Shown here: piece after piece, positions 6,643-14,391 of the stretch
How positions within the stretch are numbered: the first letter of the stretch is position 1
Layout of the letters: every line of letters begins with the position of its first letter
Assembly (NCBI GenBank): GCA_015655165.1
Contig: JAATFN010000144.1
Location: forward strand, 1 to 14,391
Direction: 5' to 3'
Length of the DNA: 14,391 nucleotides
Source: Betaproteobacteria bacterium
Lineage (GTDB): Bacteria; Pseudomonadota; Gammaproteobacteria; Burkholderiales; Burkholderiaceae_D
The notes under the pieces: generated by a model
Databases searched by the model: none
The model's input: the letters and a program-made list of their open reading frames with translations, nothing else
Told to the model about the DNA's origin: nothing
Position numbers and translations under genes: made by a program

Positions 6643-7497
6643 TTAAACAGTTTGAGCAGACACACCAGCAAGTCGAACAACAACTTCCTTGCGATAGCGG
6701 TTTAACTCTTGCACTGTTGTAAACGTACGTTCAAACAACAAAGACATATTATGCAATATACGGTCGACAACCTTCTTTTCCCAGTCCCCGTTAAATTTGA
6801 TCTGGTTGTCCAGCCAGCGCTCCAACCAGTCAGGGTCCGGGACGCGACTTTGCACGGTATCATTTGGAAACAATGACTGATTCACGTGCAAATTGGTCGG
6901 ATGCAATGGTTTTTCTGTACGACGTGCTGACGCCATCAATACACCGATTTTGGCAAATGCCGCACGTGCTGTATCGCCAACTTCGTGCAATGCTTTTTTC
7001 ATGTAGCGCAGGTAAGCACCGCCGTGACGTGCTTCATCCTGACTAATGATTTTGTAGATTTGCTTGATCACAGGTTCAGTATGCCAATCGGATGCGCAAC
7101 GATACCAGTGGTTCAGACGGATTTCGCCACAGAAGTGCAGCATCAGCGTTTCCAGTGGTGGTGCAGGATCGAATTCGAAACGTACATTGTCCAATTCCGC
7201 TTCTGTTGGTACCAGATCCGGCCTGAAACGACGCAAGTACTCCATCAACACCAAAGAATGCTTTTGCTCTTCGAAGAACCAGACAGAAATAAATGCAGAA
7301 AAGTCACTGTCGCCACGATTGTCGCGCAAAAACATTTCTGTTGCCGGCAATGCCGACCACTCGGTAATCGCATTCATACGAATCGTCTGTGCCTGCTCTT
7401 CTGACAACATAGAGGCATCAAACTGATCCCACGGAATATCCTTATCCATATTCCAACGGACTTGTTCAAGAGATTTAAACAGTTCTGGGTACAGCAT
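6643..7497 (-). CDS. ferritin-like diiron-carboxylate protein
   Basis: A 284-residue, mostly helical soluble protein with two EExxH-type motifs in order: WFFEEQKH (E77, H80) and SQDEARHGG (E155, H158). E46 in ITEWSALPATE and E125 in CGEIRLNHWY sit where the other two carboxylate ligands should be. This is a full set of six ligands for a diiron centre, as in acyl-ACP desaturases, ribonucleotide reductase R2 and related oxidases. I do not recognise a specific enzyme, so a precise reaction is not assigned; O2-dependent oxidation of a bound substrate is the family-level expectation. AAGG lies six bases before the ATG. The gene follows the ABC binding-protein gene on the same strand with a 268-bp gap, enough for its own promoter. 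No signal peptide is visible. Confidence 0.8.
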   Translation of the reverse strand: MLYPELFKSLEQVRWNMDKDIPWDQFDASMLSEEQAQTIRMNAITEWSALPATEMFLRDNRGDSDFSAFISVWFFEEQKHSLVLMEYLRRFRPDLVPTEAELDNVRFEFDPAPPLETLMLHFCGEIRLNHWYRCASDWHTEPVIKQIYKIISQDEARHGGAYLRYMKKALHEVGDTARAAFAKIGVLMASARRTEKPLHPTNLHVNQSLFPNDTVQSRVPDPDWLERWLDNQIKFNGDWEKKVVDRILHNMSLLFERTFTTVQELNRYRKEVVVRLAGVSAQTV

Positions 7498-7710
7498 ACC
7501 AACCTTGCAAATGATATAAGTTGTTAATCATGGCAAGCTCTTCCCCGTCACATTACCAATACCGATATGTGCCTGACTTGGAGAGAGCCTCCTCTTACGA
7601 TCAAGCGCCCCAATGTAACCGGTATATGACCAATGCCTTTGCCTGGTAGTATGATGCGGGCTTGTACGTTGCATATTACTTTTTGCCCCGCGATTGTACA
7701 GCAGCTTGAT

Positions 7711-7729
7711 GACATTTCCGTAAAATGTC
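7711..7729. other. hairpin in the 268-bp gap between binding-protein and ferritin-like genes
   Basis: GACATTT, five-base loop, AAATGTC. Neither side has a T run, so it does not look like a terminator. It lies 36-55 bp past the binding-protein stop and could be an operator or a transcript-end structure. The rest of the gap (7498-7765) shows no gene I can support. Confidence 0.35.
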
Positions 7730-7765
7730 GTATAAATCCATACTTTTGCAACACTAATGACGCTA

Positions 7766-9055
7766 TTACCTGACTGGTCTCTGCATTTGGCACGATGTTG
7801 GTAGCGCAGTATCCACGGCTGACACATAACGCTCTGTCTTAAAACCGTAACCACTACCTTCGTTATCGAACCGGATATTGCCTGTTGCCGTCTTTTGCAT
7901 GACAGAAACATATAACGGCTGAATCAACTGGTGGTCGGTTGCACGCATGGTTGCTTCATGGAAAGCATTCTTGTAAGTCGCGCCTTCCAGAGCACGTGCG
8001 ACAGAAACCGCATCTGTTGTCTTGGCTTTTTCAATGGCCGCAACCAACATATCGATCATCACATATAAACGCATGTGGACATAATCATCCCGGCTATCCG
8101 GATAACGCTGCCTGAAATGCAAGTAAAACGCATCGCTGGGTGAATTTTTAATACCAGCACCAGCATTCGGATGCCACTCGGCCACTGCTCGTACACTACC
8201 TACACCCGCGTCACCAATGGCTGCAGGCGCGCCCAATCCGTTGCCGTAAAACGTATAAAACTTGACATTAAACCCGGCTTCTTTGGCAGCACGCACCAAT
8301 AATGTCAGATCATTGCTCCAGTTGCCTGTAATAATCGTATCTGCACCACTGTTACGGATTTTGGCGATATATGGTGCAAAATCCTTCACCTTGCCAATGG
8401 GATGAAATTCGTCCCCGACAATCTGGATATCCGGGCGTTTGATCGCAAGCTGTTCGCGAGCGGCTTTGGCCACCTGATGCCCAAAGCTGTAGTCCTGGCC
8501 GATCAGGTACACACGCTTGGCCTCTTTGTCGCCTTTAATGGTTTCGGTTAAGGCATTCATGCGCATATCGGCATTTGCATCAAAACGAAAATGCCAGAAA
8601 CTGCATTTCTCATTGGTCAACACCGGGTCGACAGCCGAATAATTCAGAAATACCACCCGCCTGTCAGGGACGCGCTGGTTGTGTTTATTGATTGCATCGA
8701 CCAATGCGGCGGCAACCGCAGAACTATTGCCCTCGATCACAAACGGAATGTTCTGGTCTGTCAAACGGCGCAACTGTACCAGCGAATCCTCTACATTCGA
8801 TTTATTATCGAAAGTCACCAGTTCAAGCAGATGTTTGCCATCAGGCAATTTCACGCCACCACGGCCATTAACCTGTTCAATAGCAAACTGGACATTGCGT
8901 AATACTGCCTCGCCACCATTGGCCAAGGGACCTGACAAGCCATCAATCATCCCGATACGAATCGGTGCCTGTGTCGTTTGCGCAAATACCGGCAAGCCAT
9001 TTGACATAAAACCCGCAGCCAGTACACAAGCTGCCACCTTTGATCGTAAATTCAT
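7766..9055 (-). CDS. ABC transporter periplasmic substrate-binding protein (branched-chain amino acid/Leu-Ile-Val type)
   Basis: A periplasmic receptor of the LivK/peripla_BP_6 class. After the signal peptide (MNLRSKVAACVLAAGFMSNGLPVFAQ would be cut after VFA), the mature chain opens with APIRIGMIDGLSGPLANGGE, the typical first strand. KRVYLIGQDYSFGHQVA and GADTIITGNWSNDLTLLVRAAKEAG follow, and it ends GFKTERYVSAVDTALPTSC, a usual end for the class. An in-frame ATG at 9106 would add 17 residues before the signal peptide; starting at 9055 (or 9064) gives a normal signal, though no strong ribosome binding site marks either. No permease or ATPase gene is nearby, so it is an orphan that may serve a transporter elsewhere. 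The ligand is unknown; this class also binds aromatic acids and amides. It is divergent from the first DUF3108 gene. Confidence 0.88.
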   Translation of the reverse strand: MNLRSKVAACVLAAGFMSNGLPVFAQTTQAPIRIGMIDGLSGPLANGGEAVLRNVQFAIEQVNGRGGVKLPDGKHLLELVTFDNKSNVEDSLVQLRRLTDQNIPFVIEGNSSAVAAALVDAINKHNQRVPDRRVVFLNYSAVDPVLTNEKCSFWHFRFDANADMRMNALTETIKGDKEAKRVYLIGQDYSFGHQVAKAAREQLAIKRPDIQIVGDEFHPIGKVKDFAPYIAKIRNSGADTIITGNWSNDLTLLVRAAKEAGFNVKFYTFYGNGLGAPAAIGDAGVGSVRAVAEWHPNAGAGIKNSPSDAFYLHFRQRYPDSRDDYVHMRLYVMIDMLVAAIEKAKTTDAVSVARALEGATYKNAFHEATMRATDHQLIQPLYVSVMQKTATGNIRFDNEGSGYGFKTERYVSAVDTALPTSCQMQRPVR

Positions 9056-9165
9056 ATTTTGCATGTCAATATCACATTGTGTTAAAAAAGAAATAGTCGT
9101 CGGCATCCTGCAAATTCACGTTTGTTCTATCGCACAGCCACCTTGGTTACGATTACACTGGCACA

Positions 9166-10233
9166 ATGGCCAACGCAGCAACTTTCTTCAGACAACGACT
9201 GTGGCGAGCATCACTTCTCGTGTTGCTCACGGTATGCCTGCACATCTTCATTGTTGACTGGGGTAACCGACAACTAGCCTCAATGGCTGTATCCCATGAC
9301 AAAGACGTTATTATCAACGTCACACTGCGTGAAATTCCACGCCCAACAGAAGCCGTCAAATTACCTGTTTCAGCACCGCCATCATCCCAAAAACCGGGAG
9401 AAAAAACTAGCTCTGCAACACCGAAAATAACCGATGATGTCAGTAGATTATCTATGAATGACACTGCAGCCGCTTTAGCAGAAAATCAACCACATGCAGT
9501 GAACGAAGTGCCTGTTGACACATCTAAGCCTGACGCCGATGAACATGGCAATGTGCTAGTTACACAAGGAATCTATTACCGCGTCGACCCGCCACCGTCT
9601 GCTGCTGTATCGTACGCTGTCGAAGCTATCCAGAATACACTCACTTATCGTGCTATGGGTAGCATCACTTGGCATACCGATGGTAAAACATACACCATCC
9701 GCGGAGAAGCCACATCACTGTTTATCACCCTGTTGGCATTTAATAGTGAAGGCAGTATCAACGAATTCGGCATTTCACCCTCACTGTATACAGAGCAGCG
9801 TATACGTAAACCGGTGACCAGTACGTATTTTAGTCACTCTAACAACGACGTACATTTCTCAAGCTCGGATGTCACCTATTCGAGGAACGGCGGAGAACAG
9901 GATCGTGCAAGTCTGGTCTGGCAATTAGCCAGTATTGGTCGCGGGGATGCCGATCAGTTTTTTGCAGGTGCGGTCATTGATCTCTTTGTTGCCGGCGTAC
10001 GTGATGGGGAAGTCTGGCGTGTTCAGGTAATCGGTCAGGAAGAACTCGCTACAGCCATTGGCCATCTGACGACCTGGCATGTTGTGCGCCAGCCTAGAAT
10101 CGGCTCGTATGACCAACGCATCGACATCTGGTTCGCCCCGGAAAAACAATGGTATCCGATTAAATTGAGATATACCGAACCAAACGCAGATTACCTTGAC
10201 ATGTCGATCACTTCTATTAAATTGTTACAGTAA
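9166..10233 (+). CDS. DUF3108 domain protein, membrane-anchored
   Basis: A 355-residue envelope protein of unknown function. One hydrophobic helix at about 14-31 (ASLLVLLTVCLHIFIVDWG), after an arginine-containing start, should anchor it in the inner membrane with the rest in the periplasm. Residues 55-140 form a proline- and serine-rich, low-complexity linker. The DUF3108 domain follows (about 148-355), with GSITWHTDGKTYTI, SEGSINEFGI, GGEQDR (242-247), VWQLASIGRG and RIDIWFAPEKQWYPIKLRY. The next gene is a clear paralogue of this domain. No ribosome binding site precedes the ATG at 9166. The 59-110 bp to the divergent binding-protein gene must hold both promoters. A periplasmic beta-rich domain of this type may bind or process cell-envelope material, but no function is established here. 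Confidence 0.85.
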   Translation: MANAATFFRQRLWRASLLVLLTVCLHIFIVDWGNRQLASMAVSHDKDVIINVTLREIPRPTEAVKLPVSAPPSSQKPGEKTSSATPKITDDVSRLSMNDTAAALAENQPHAVNEVPVDTSKPDADEHGNVLVTQGIYYRVDPPPSAAVSYAVEAIQNTLTYRAMGSITWHTDGKTYTIRGEATSLFITLLAFNSEGSINEFGISPSLYTEQRIRKPVTSTYFSHSNNDVHFSSSDVTYSRNGGEQDRASLVWQLASIGRGDADQFFAGAVIDLFVAGVRDGEVWRVQVIGQEELATAIGHLTTWHVVRQPRIGSYDQRIDIWFAPEKQWYPIKLRYTEPNADYLDMSITSIKLLQ

Positions 10234-10243
10234 TGCCATAATG

Positions 10244-10291
10244 GACAGTACTGTCACATAATCATTATGCATTAATGTGTATCGTACACAT
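10244..10291. promoter_or_regulatory. cluster of three palindromes between the DUF3108 genes
   Basis: Three inverted repeats lie in line: GACAGTACTGTC (10244-10255, perfect), CATAAT-C-ATTATG (10257-10269) and ATGTGTA-TCG-TACACAT (10275-10291). They fill most of the 79-bp gap, and the last ends 10 bp before the ribosome binding site of the second gene. They could be operators or mRNA hairpins; no T run marks a terminator. Confidence 0.5.
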
Positions 10292-10312
10292 GATGTATGG
10301 TGAGGAAACAAC

Positions 10313-11071
10313 ATGAAATCGATGAATAAAGTCTCTTTGAAGTACTTGTTACAATCTGCAGTGACACTCCTCGTGTTTGGTATAACAGCTTTGCCGGTTG
10401 TCGCCAAGGACATTCTCGGCACCAGTTTGCCGCCTTCTGCAGATTTACGTTACATCATCTCGGCCAAACAAAGCGGTTTTAATATTACCGGTACAGCTTC
10501 GGTCAAATGGTTTAATGACGGTAAAATCTACAACATTTATGCTGATTCCTATGCAATGATCGTCGGTAAAATTCTCGAAGCCAAAAGTGAAGGCAGTATC
10601 GATACATACGGCTTGGCCCCGAACCAGTTTTCCGAGAAACCGTTTCGCAAATCGTCTGCAACGTCAACGTTCAACCGGGAGAACAAGGAAATCCGTTTCA
10701 CGCAATCGGACAAACATTATCCGATTACCGGCGGAGAACAAGATCGTACCAGTATTGTCTGGCATTTAGCCTCGGTTGCCCGTGCCAACGCGAACAAATT
10801 CAAGCCTGGCTCTGAATGGGAATTTTTTGTGGTTGGGCCACGCGATGCAGAACCATGGTACTTTACCGTCATACAAAATGAAACCATCAGTACACCGCTA
10901 GGTACGCTGGATACTGTGCACATTTTTAGAGCACCACCACCCGACGATCAAGGCCAGAAACTGGATATCTGGCTAGCGCCCTCACAAAACTGGTATCCTG
11001 TGCGTATTCGCTTCACCGACCCGAATGGCGACTATATCGATCAGAAGGTAGAAAGCATTACACCCAAGTAG
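10313..11071 (+). CDS. DUF3108 domain protein, exported paralogue
   Basis: A 252-residue protein of unknown function, paralogous to the gene just before it. It starts with a signal peptide ([16 protein letters not shown] then a hydrophobic core ending ALPVVA, cut before KD at about 31/32) in place of the anchor and proline-rich linker of its neighbour, so it should be free in the periplasm. Shared blocks include [35 protein letters not shown] (140-145), [10 protein letters not shown] and [19 protein letters not shown], in the same order and spacing. GAGG lies seven bases before the ATG at 10313. The pair probably arose by duplication. Co-transcription is possible, but palindromes in the gap suggest separate control. 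It ends 52 bp before queC. Confidence 0.85.
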   Translation: MKSMNKVSLKYLLQSAVTLLVFGITALPVVAKDILGTSLPPSADLRYIISAKQSGFNITGTASVKWFNDGKIYNIYADSYAMIVGKILEAKSEGSIDTYGLAPNQFSEKPFRKSSATSTFNRENKEIRFTQSDKHYPITGGEQDRTSIVWHLASVARANANKFKPGSEWEFFVVGPRDAEPWYFTVIQNETISTPLGTLDTVHIFRAPPPDDQGQKLDIWLAPSQNWYPVRIRFTDPNGDYIDQKVESITPK

Positions 11072-11123
11072 GTATTGGCTTGGCTGTATCATCGCGCCTG
11101 TACTCACGATTTATTTAAAAGTT

Positions 11124-11852
11124 ATGTCAACATCACTCCCGCAACTCCCGCGTCGCGCGCTTGTTTTATTTAGTGGCGGACAAGATTCTACAACTTGTCT
11201 GGCATGGGCATTGTCGCGTTACGAACATGTCGAAACAATCGGGTTCGACTACGGCCAACGCCATGCCATTGAACTGACACTACGCCCGACCTTACTTGAT
11301 ACGATCCGTGCATACAATCCACAATGGGACAAGAGACTGGGCATCGACCATATGATAGATCTGTCTTTGATTGCCCAGATTTCGGACACGGCATTGACAA
11401 GTAATACGGCAATCGCAATGCAAAAGAATGGCTTACCCAATACATTTGTACCAGGCCGTAATCTGATTTTTATGCAAGTCGCAGCAACCGTTGCCTATCG
11501 CCGTGAATTGAATGTCCTGGTAGGTGGCATGTGCGAAACCGACTTCTCTGGCTACCCAGACTGTCGCGACGACACCATGAAAGCATTACAAGTGGCAATG
11601 AATCTTGGCATGGCCACGCAGCTTAAAATCGAAACACCCTTAATGTGGATTGATAAAGCACAGACCTGGGAATTGGCAGAAGCGCTGGGAGGCGACCAGT
11701 TAGTCGAATTGATCCGCACAGAAACGCACACCTGTTACTTAGGCGAACGCGGTACCTTGCATGACTGGGGACATGGTTGCGGAACCTGCCCTGCCTGTGC
11801 ATTACGTGCACGTGGTTATCAACAATACACCCAATTAAAACTGGCAGTGTAA
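11124..11852 (+). CDS. queC: 7-cyano-7-deazaguanine (preQ0) synthase QueC
   Basis: QueC converts 7-carboxy-7-deazaguanine to preQ0 with ATP and ammonia in the cytoplasm, a step towards queuosine in tRNA. The 242-residue protein has the PP-loop ATP motif FSGGQDSTT (16-24), then [20 protein letters not shown] (108-116) and [17 protein letters not shown], all QueC hallmarks. The structural zinc site is formed by C204, C219, C222 and C225 (HTC...GCGTCPAC). The length is normal. The ATG at 11124 has no strong ribosome binding site, and no preQ1 riboswitch could be made out in the 52 bp upstream. The other pathway genes (queD, queE, folE) are not in the window. A strong bidirectional terminator follows 20 bp after the stop. 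Confidence 0.96.
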   Translation: MSTSLPQLPRRALVLFSGGQDSTTCLAWALSRYEHVETIGFDYGQRHAIELTLRPTLLDTIRAYNPQWDKRLGIDHMIDLSLIAQISDTALTSNTAIAMQKNGLPNTFVPGRNLIFMQVAATVAYRRELNVLVGGMCETDFSGYPDCRDDTMKALQVAMNLGMATQLKIETPLMWIDKAQTWELAEALGGDQLVELIRTETHTCYLGERGTLHDWGHGCGTCPACALRARGYQQYTQLKLAV

Positions 11853-11871
11853 ACAAACTGTTATGTATAAA

Positions 11872-11904
11872 AATGGCCGGGGTGCAGCGCATACCCCGGC
11901 CATT
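11872..11904. terminator. bidirectional intrinsic terminator between queC and the PBP1A gene
   Basis: Perfect 12-bp GC-rich stem AATGGCCGGGGT / ACCCCGGCCATT with a nine-base loop. On the minus strand the stem runs into a T-rich stretch (TTTTTATA) right after the PBP1A stop. On the plus strand it is followed by CTTTATT. It lies between two convergent genes and should serve both. Confidence 0.88.
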
Positions 11905-11909
11905 CTTTA

Positions 11910-14276
11910 TTAAAACAATTCATTTTTCAGTTGCGTTTGCGACTTCTCTTCTTCGTGGGTTGTCTCCGCATGCTCAACACCCACATCACCTACACCGTTA
12001 CCTGGCGGGTATTCGACATAATAGTATTCACCATTAGATTCTATGAGACCAGACGGGACAGCACGCTCAACGGTGGGTACACCAGCCAATGCTTTTTGCA
12101 TGTAATCGATCCAGATCGGCAAAGCGAGACCACCACCTGTTTCGCGGTCACCCAAACTCTTCGGTCTACTGTAACCCATCCAAGCAACAGCAACGAGTGA
12201 AGGATGATAACCTGCAAACCATGCGTCCATCGAATCGTTGGTCGTACCCGTTTTACCGGCAAGATCAGTACGTTTTAACGACATCGCACGTACGGCAGTA
12301 CCGTGACGTATAACGCTTTTCAACATGTTGTCCATGATGAAAGCATTGCGTTGATCAATCACACGGTAATTTTCGTCGCCAGCTTTTTCAGGCTGTACTT
12401 CAGCCAGAATTTCCCCGTTGTTGTCGGTAATCTGGTTAATCAGATAAGGACTGACTTTATAACCACCATTGGCAAACACGGAATAAGCACCAACCATTTG
12501 TAATGGTGTTACAGCGCCAGCACCGAGGGCCAACGTCAGATAAGCAGGATTTTTATCCGCATCAAAGCCAAAACGGGAAATATATTCTTGACCATATTTC
12601 ACACCAATGCGCTCTAAAATCCTGATCGACACCATATTGATCGATTTTTCCAGCGCATGGCGCATCGTGACAGGTCCTTCAAATTTGCCACCATAATTCT
12701 TCGGCTGCCATACCTGACCACCGGTTTGCGTAAATGTTAACGGAGCATCGTTGATAATGGTCGTTGGTGACAACCCTTTTTCGAGTGACGCCGAATAGAT
12801 AAATGGTTTAAATGACGACCCTGGTTGACGCCAGGCTTGCGTGACGTGATTGAATTTTTTCAGATTGTAATCAAATCCGCCCACCAAGGCACGCACAGCA
12901 CCGTCAGTCGGATTGACTGCAACAAATGCCGATTCAACATCCGGCATCTGTGTCATCATCCAGATTTCCTTATCACGCGTGACCCGGATAATCGCGCCAC
13001 GTTTAATTTGTTTTTGTGGTGATGCCTTACCGTTAAGAAAATTTTTGACAAACGTAATGCTTGGTCCTGTCAGCGTGATTTCTGTGCCTGACGACAGTAC
13101 AGCAGTAATACTTTCTTGGGACGCCTGTAATACAACCGCAGCGATTAAGCCATCACTATCAGGACGGTCTGCCAATGCAACTTCAATGGCAGCGTCGGCT
13201 TCCTCACGGGACGCTGTCGGAATTTCAATATATCCTTCGGGCCCGCGGTATCCATGCCGACGTTCATAATCCATTACGCCTTTACGCAAAGCATCATATG
13301 CTGCTTCCTGATCTGCTCGTGTAATCGTTGTATAGACATTGAGGCCACGTGTGTAAGCTTCTTCCTTGAACTGCGCATACACCAGTTGACGCGCCATCTC
13401 CGCCACATATTCTGCATGGTAACCAAATGCAGAACTGTCCGTTTTGATTTTCAGGGGTTCACGACGTGCAGCCAGATATTCTTCATCGGTGATATAACCG
13501 AGTGAACGCATACGCAATAAAATATACTGCTGACGCGCATAGGCACGTTTCGGGTTGACAACCGGATTGTATGCCGAAGGTGCTTTTGGCAATCCTGCCA
13601 ACATGGCAGCCTCAGCAATCGATATATCTTTTAGATGCTTACCATAATAGATTTGTGCAGCCGAAGCAAAACCATATGCACGCTGTCCCAGATAAATCTG
13701 GTTCATATACACTTCGAGAATTTGATCCTTAGACAGGTTACGCTCGATTTTTAACGCTAACGGAATTTCATAGAGAAATTTACGTGACGCTTTTTGCAAA
13801 AAGGTAGGCTCATTGCTTGTCAAAAAGAAATTCCGTGCGACCTGTTGGGTAATTGTACTCGCCCCACCGCCACCACCTGTCAGATTCGCAGCCGTCGCGC
13901 GCAAGATACCTTGATAATCGATGCCACGGTGTTCGTAAAAACGATCATCTTCAATGGCTAACACCGCTTTTTTCATGATGTCGGGAATATCATGGATACT
14001 CGTCAGGTTCCGTCGTTCCTCACCATATTCACCAATCAAATCACCATCCGCGGAAAAAATGCGTAATGGGATCTTGGGACGATAATCAGTCAATATATCA
14101 AGATCCGGTAATTTCGGATAAGCAAGAAGGCCGACAAAAATAATACCCAGAATAGCTATCGCAACGATAGTGACAGGAACACCGATGATGATCAACAGAA
14201 TACGCGCGACAAGCGAACGCTTTTTTTTCGTCGTCGATTTCTTTTGTTGATGATCTGCAGAATTAGATGAAGACAT
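11910..14276 (-). CDS. mrcA: bifunctional penicillin-binding protein 1A (class A PBP)
   Basis: This enzyme polymerises glycan strands and cross-links peptides of peptidoglycan on the outer face of the inner membrane. A lysine-rich cytoplasmic tail (KKSTTKKKR) precedes a membrane helix at about 24-51. The glycosyltransferase (GT51) domain has EDDRFYEHRG (catalytic E109), GGASTITQQVARN (137-149) and LEVYMNQIYLGQ (187-198). An OB-like insert covers about 320-440. The transpeptidase domain has the nucleophile motif SSFK (S487-K490), SIN (545-547) and KTG (675-677), and GAGAVTPLQMVGAYSVFANGG is typical. All catalytic motifs are intact. At 788 residues it has normal class A length. The ATG at 14276 has only a weak ribosome binding site. 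The gene is called mrcA or ponA in different species; beyond the window edge a divergent pilM operon is common in relatives, which cannot be seen here. Confidence 0.95.
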   Translation of the reverse strand: MSSSNSADHQQKKSTTKKKRSLVARILLIIIGVPVTIVAIAILGIIFVGLLAYPKLPDLDILTDYRPKIPLRIFSADGDLIGEYGEERRNLTSIHDIPDIMKKAVLAIEDDRFYEHRGIDYQGILRATAANLTGGGGGASTITQQVARNFFLTSNEPTFLQKASRKFLYEIPLALKIERNLSKDQILEVYMNQIYLGQRAYGFASAAQIYYGKHLKDISIAEAAMLAGLPKAPSAYNPVVNPKRAYARQQYILLRMRSLGYITDEEYLAARREPLKIKTDSSAFGYHAEYVAEMARQLVYAQFKEEAYTRGLNVYTTITRADQEAAYDALRKGVMDYERRHGYRGPEGYIEIPTASREEADAAIEVALADRPDSDGLIAAVVLQASQESITAVLSSGTEITLTGPSITFVKNFLNGKASPQKQIKRGAIIRVTRDKEIWMMTQMPDVESAFVAVNPTDGAVRALVGGFDYNLKKFNHVTQAWRQPGSSFKPFIYSASLEKGLSPTTIINDAPLTFTQTGGQVWQPKNYGGKFEGPVTMRHALEKSINMVSIRILERIGVKYGQEYISRFGFDADKNPAYLTLALGAGAVTPLQMVGAYSVFANGGYKVSPYLINQITDNNGEILAEVQPEKAGDENYRVIDQRNAFIMDNMLKSVIRHGTAVRAMSLKRTDLAGKTGTTNDSMDAWFAGYHPSLVAVAWMGYSRPKSLGDRETGGGLALPIWIDYMQKALAGVPTVERAVPSGLIESNGEYYYVEYPPGNGVGDVGVEHAETTHEEEKSQTQLKNELF

Positions 14277-14309
14277 TCAAAAACTATATAGTTAACGTAT
14301 TAGCGCATC

Positions 14310-14340
14310 ATTATAACGAGTGTGTCTGCTTACCCGACAA
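14310..14340 (-). promoter_or_regulatory. candidate sigma-70 promoter of the PBP1A gene
   Basis: On the minus strand a perfect -10 box TATAAT (14310-14315) lies 33 bp upstream of the start codon. TTGTCG (14335-14340) is a possible -35 box with a 19-base spacer, slightly long. The expected transcript would have a leader of about 25 bases. The rest of 14277-14391 shows no gene. Confidence 0.45.
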
Positions 14341-14391
14341 AAACATCCGTCAATTCTAGGTAAATATTGCACAAAATTACACTTCCTGTGC

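Noticed and set aside
6985..7404. Open frame of 139 codons on the plus strand
   Set aside because: Fully antisense to the ferritin-like gene, whose diiron motifs are unmistakable; the antisense product is rich in Cys, His and Gln without pattern.
7475..7531. 18-codon minus-strand frame overlapping the start of the ferritin-like gene, a possible leader peptide
   Set aside because: No run of one codon and no attenuator hairpin follows it; such short frames are expected by chance.
7548..7793. Small minus-strand frames of 81 and 127 codons in the gap before the ferritin-like gene
   Set aside because: One begins inside the end of the binding-protein gene in another frame; neither has a ribosome binding site or recognisable motif, and the two overlap each other. 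Probably chance.
8679..9257. Open frame of 192 codons on the plus strand
   Set aside because: It lies antisense to the binding-protein gene and runs into the DUF3108 start; the translation has no recognisable domain and the opposite strand encodes a clear family member.
11072..11123. preQ1 riboswitch upstream of queC
   Set aside because: The 52-base gap shows no aptamer-like hairpin with an A-rich tail; queC also follows the DUF3108 gene closely and may be read from upstream.

Overview
The window looks like a chromosomal segment of a betaproteobacterium, probably Burkholderiales (an Oxalobacteraceae- or Alcaligenaceae-like lineage) of fairly low GC for that group. The evidence is the gene families: tandem DUF3108 proteins, a CynR-like LysR regulator, a CaiB/BaiF CoA-transferase paired with a citryl-CoA-lyase-like protein, and a ponA-type penicillin-binding protein. 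No taxonomic marker such as rRNA is present, so this is inference.

Left part (1-6460) is an accessory catabolic island. A plus-strand operon, cut by the window edge, encodes an alpha/beta hydrolase (C-terminal part), a VOC/glyoxalase-fold protein with a complete metal triad, an FAD-dependent aromatic hydroxylase starting at TTG, and a second VOC protein without the usual metal histidines. A convergent LysR regulator (minus strand) follows. It is divergent from a tightly coupled pair: a citrate-synthase-fold protein annotated by resemblance as citryl-CoA lyase, and a class III CoA-transferase. The 250-bp divergent promoter region carries two near-identical 28-bp direct repeats exactly 100 bp apart and two dyads that share a TGTG spacer. 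Together these suggest hydroxylation, ring or C-C cleavage and hydrolysis of an aromatic or cyclic substrate, followed by CoA activation and cleavage of the resulting acid. The substrate cannot be read from sequence.

Middle part (6473-9106): a hairpin ends the lyase/CoA-transferase operon. Beyond it lies a short stretch that resembles the 3' end of a LysR gene. Two minus-strand genes follow, a diiron ferritin-like protein and an orphan branched-chain-amino-acid-type ABC substrate-binding protein with no permease or ATPase beside it.

Right part (9166-14391) looks like core genome: two paralogous DUF3108 envelope proteins in tandem (one membrane-anchored with a proline-rich linker, one with a signal peptide) separated by a 79-bp gap full of palindromes, then queC (7-deazaguanine / queuosine synthesis), a strong bidirectional terminator, and on the minus strand a full-length bifunctional penicillin-binding protein 1A with its own likely promoter.

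No rRNA, tRNA, CRISPR array, insertion sequence or phage gene was seen. The most unusual signal is the citrate-synthase-fold protein, in which by-eye alignment finds two of the three classical catalytic residues replaced, sitting in an unrecognised combination of ring-attack and CoA-cleavage genes.
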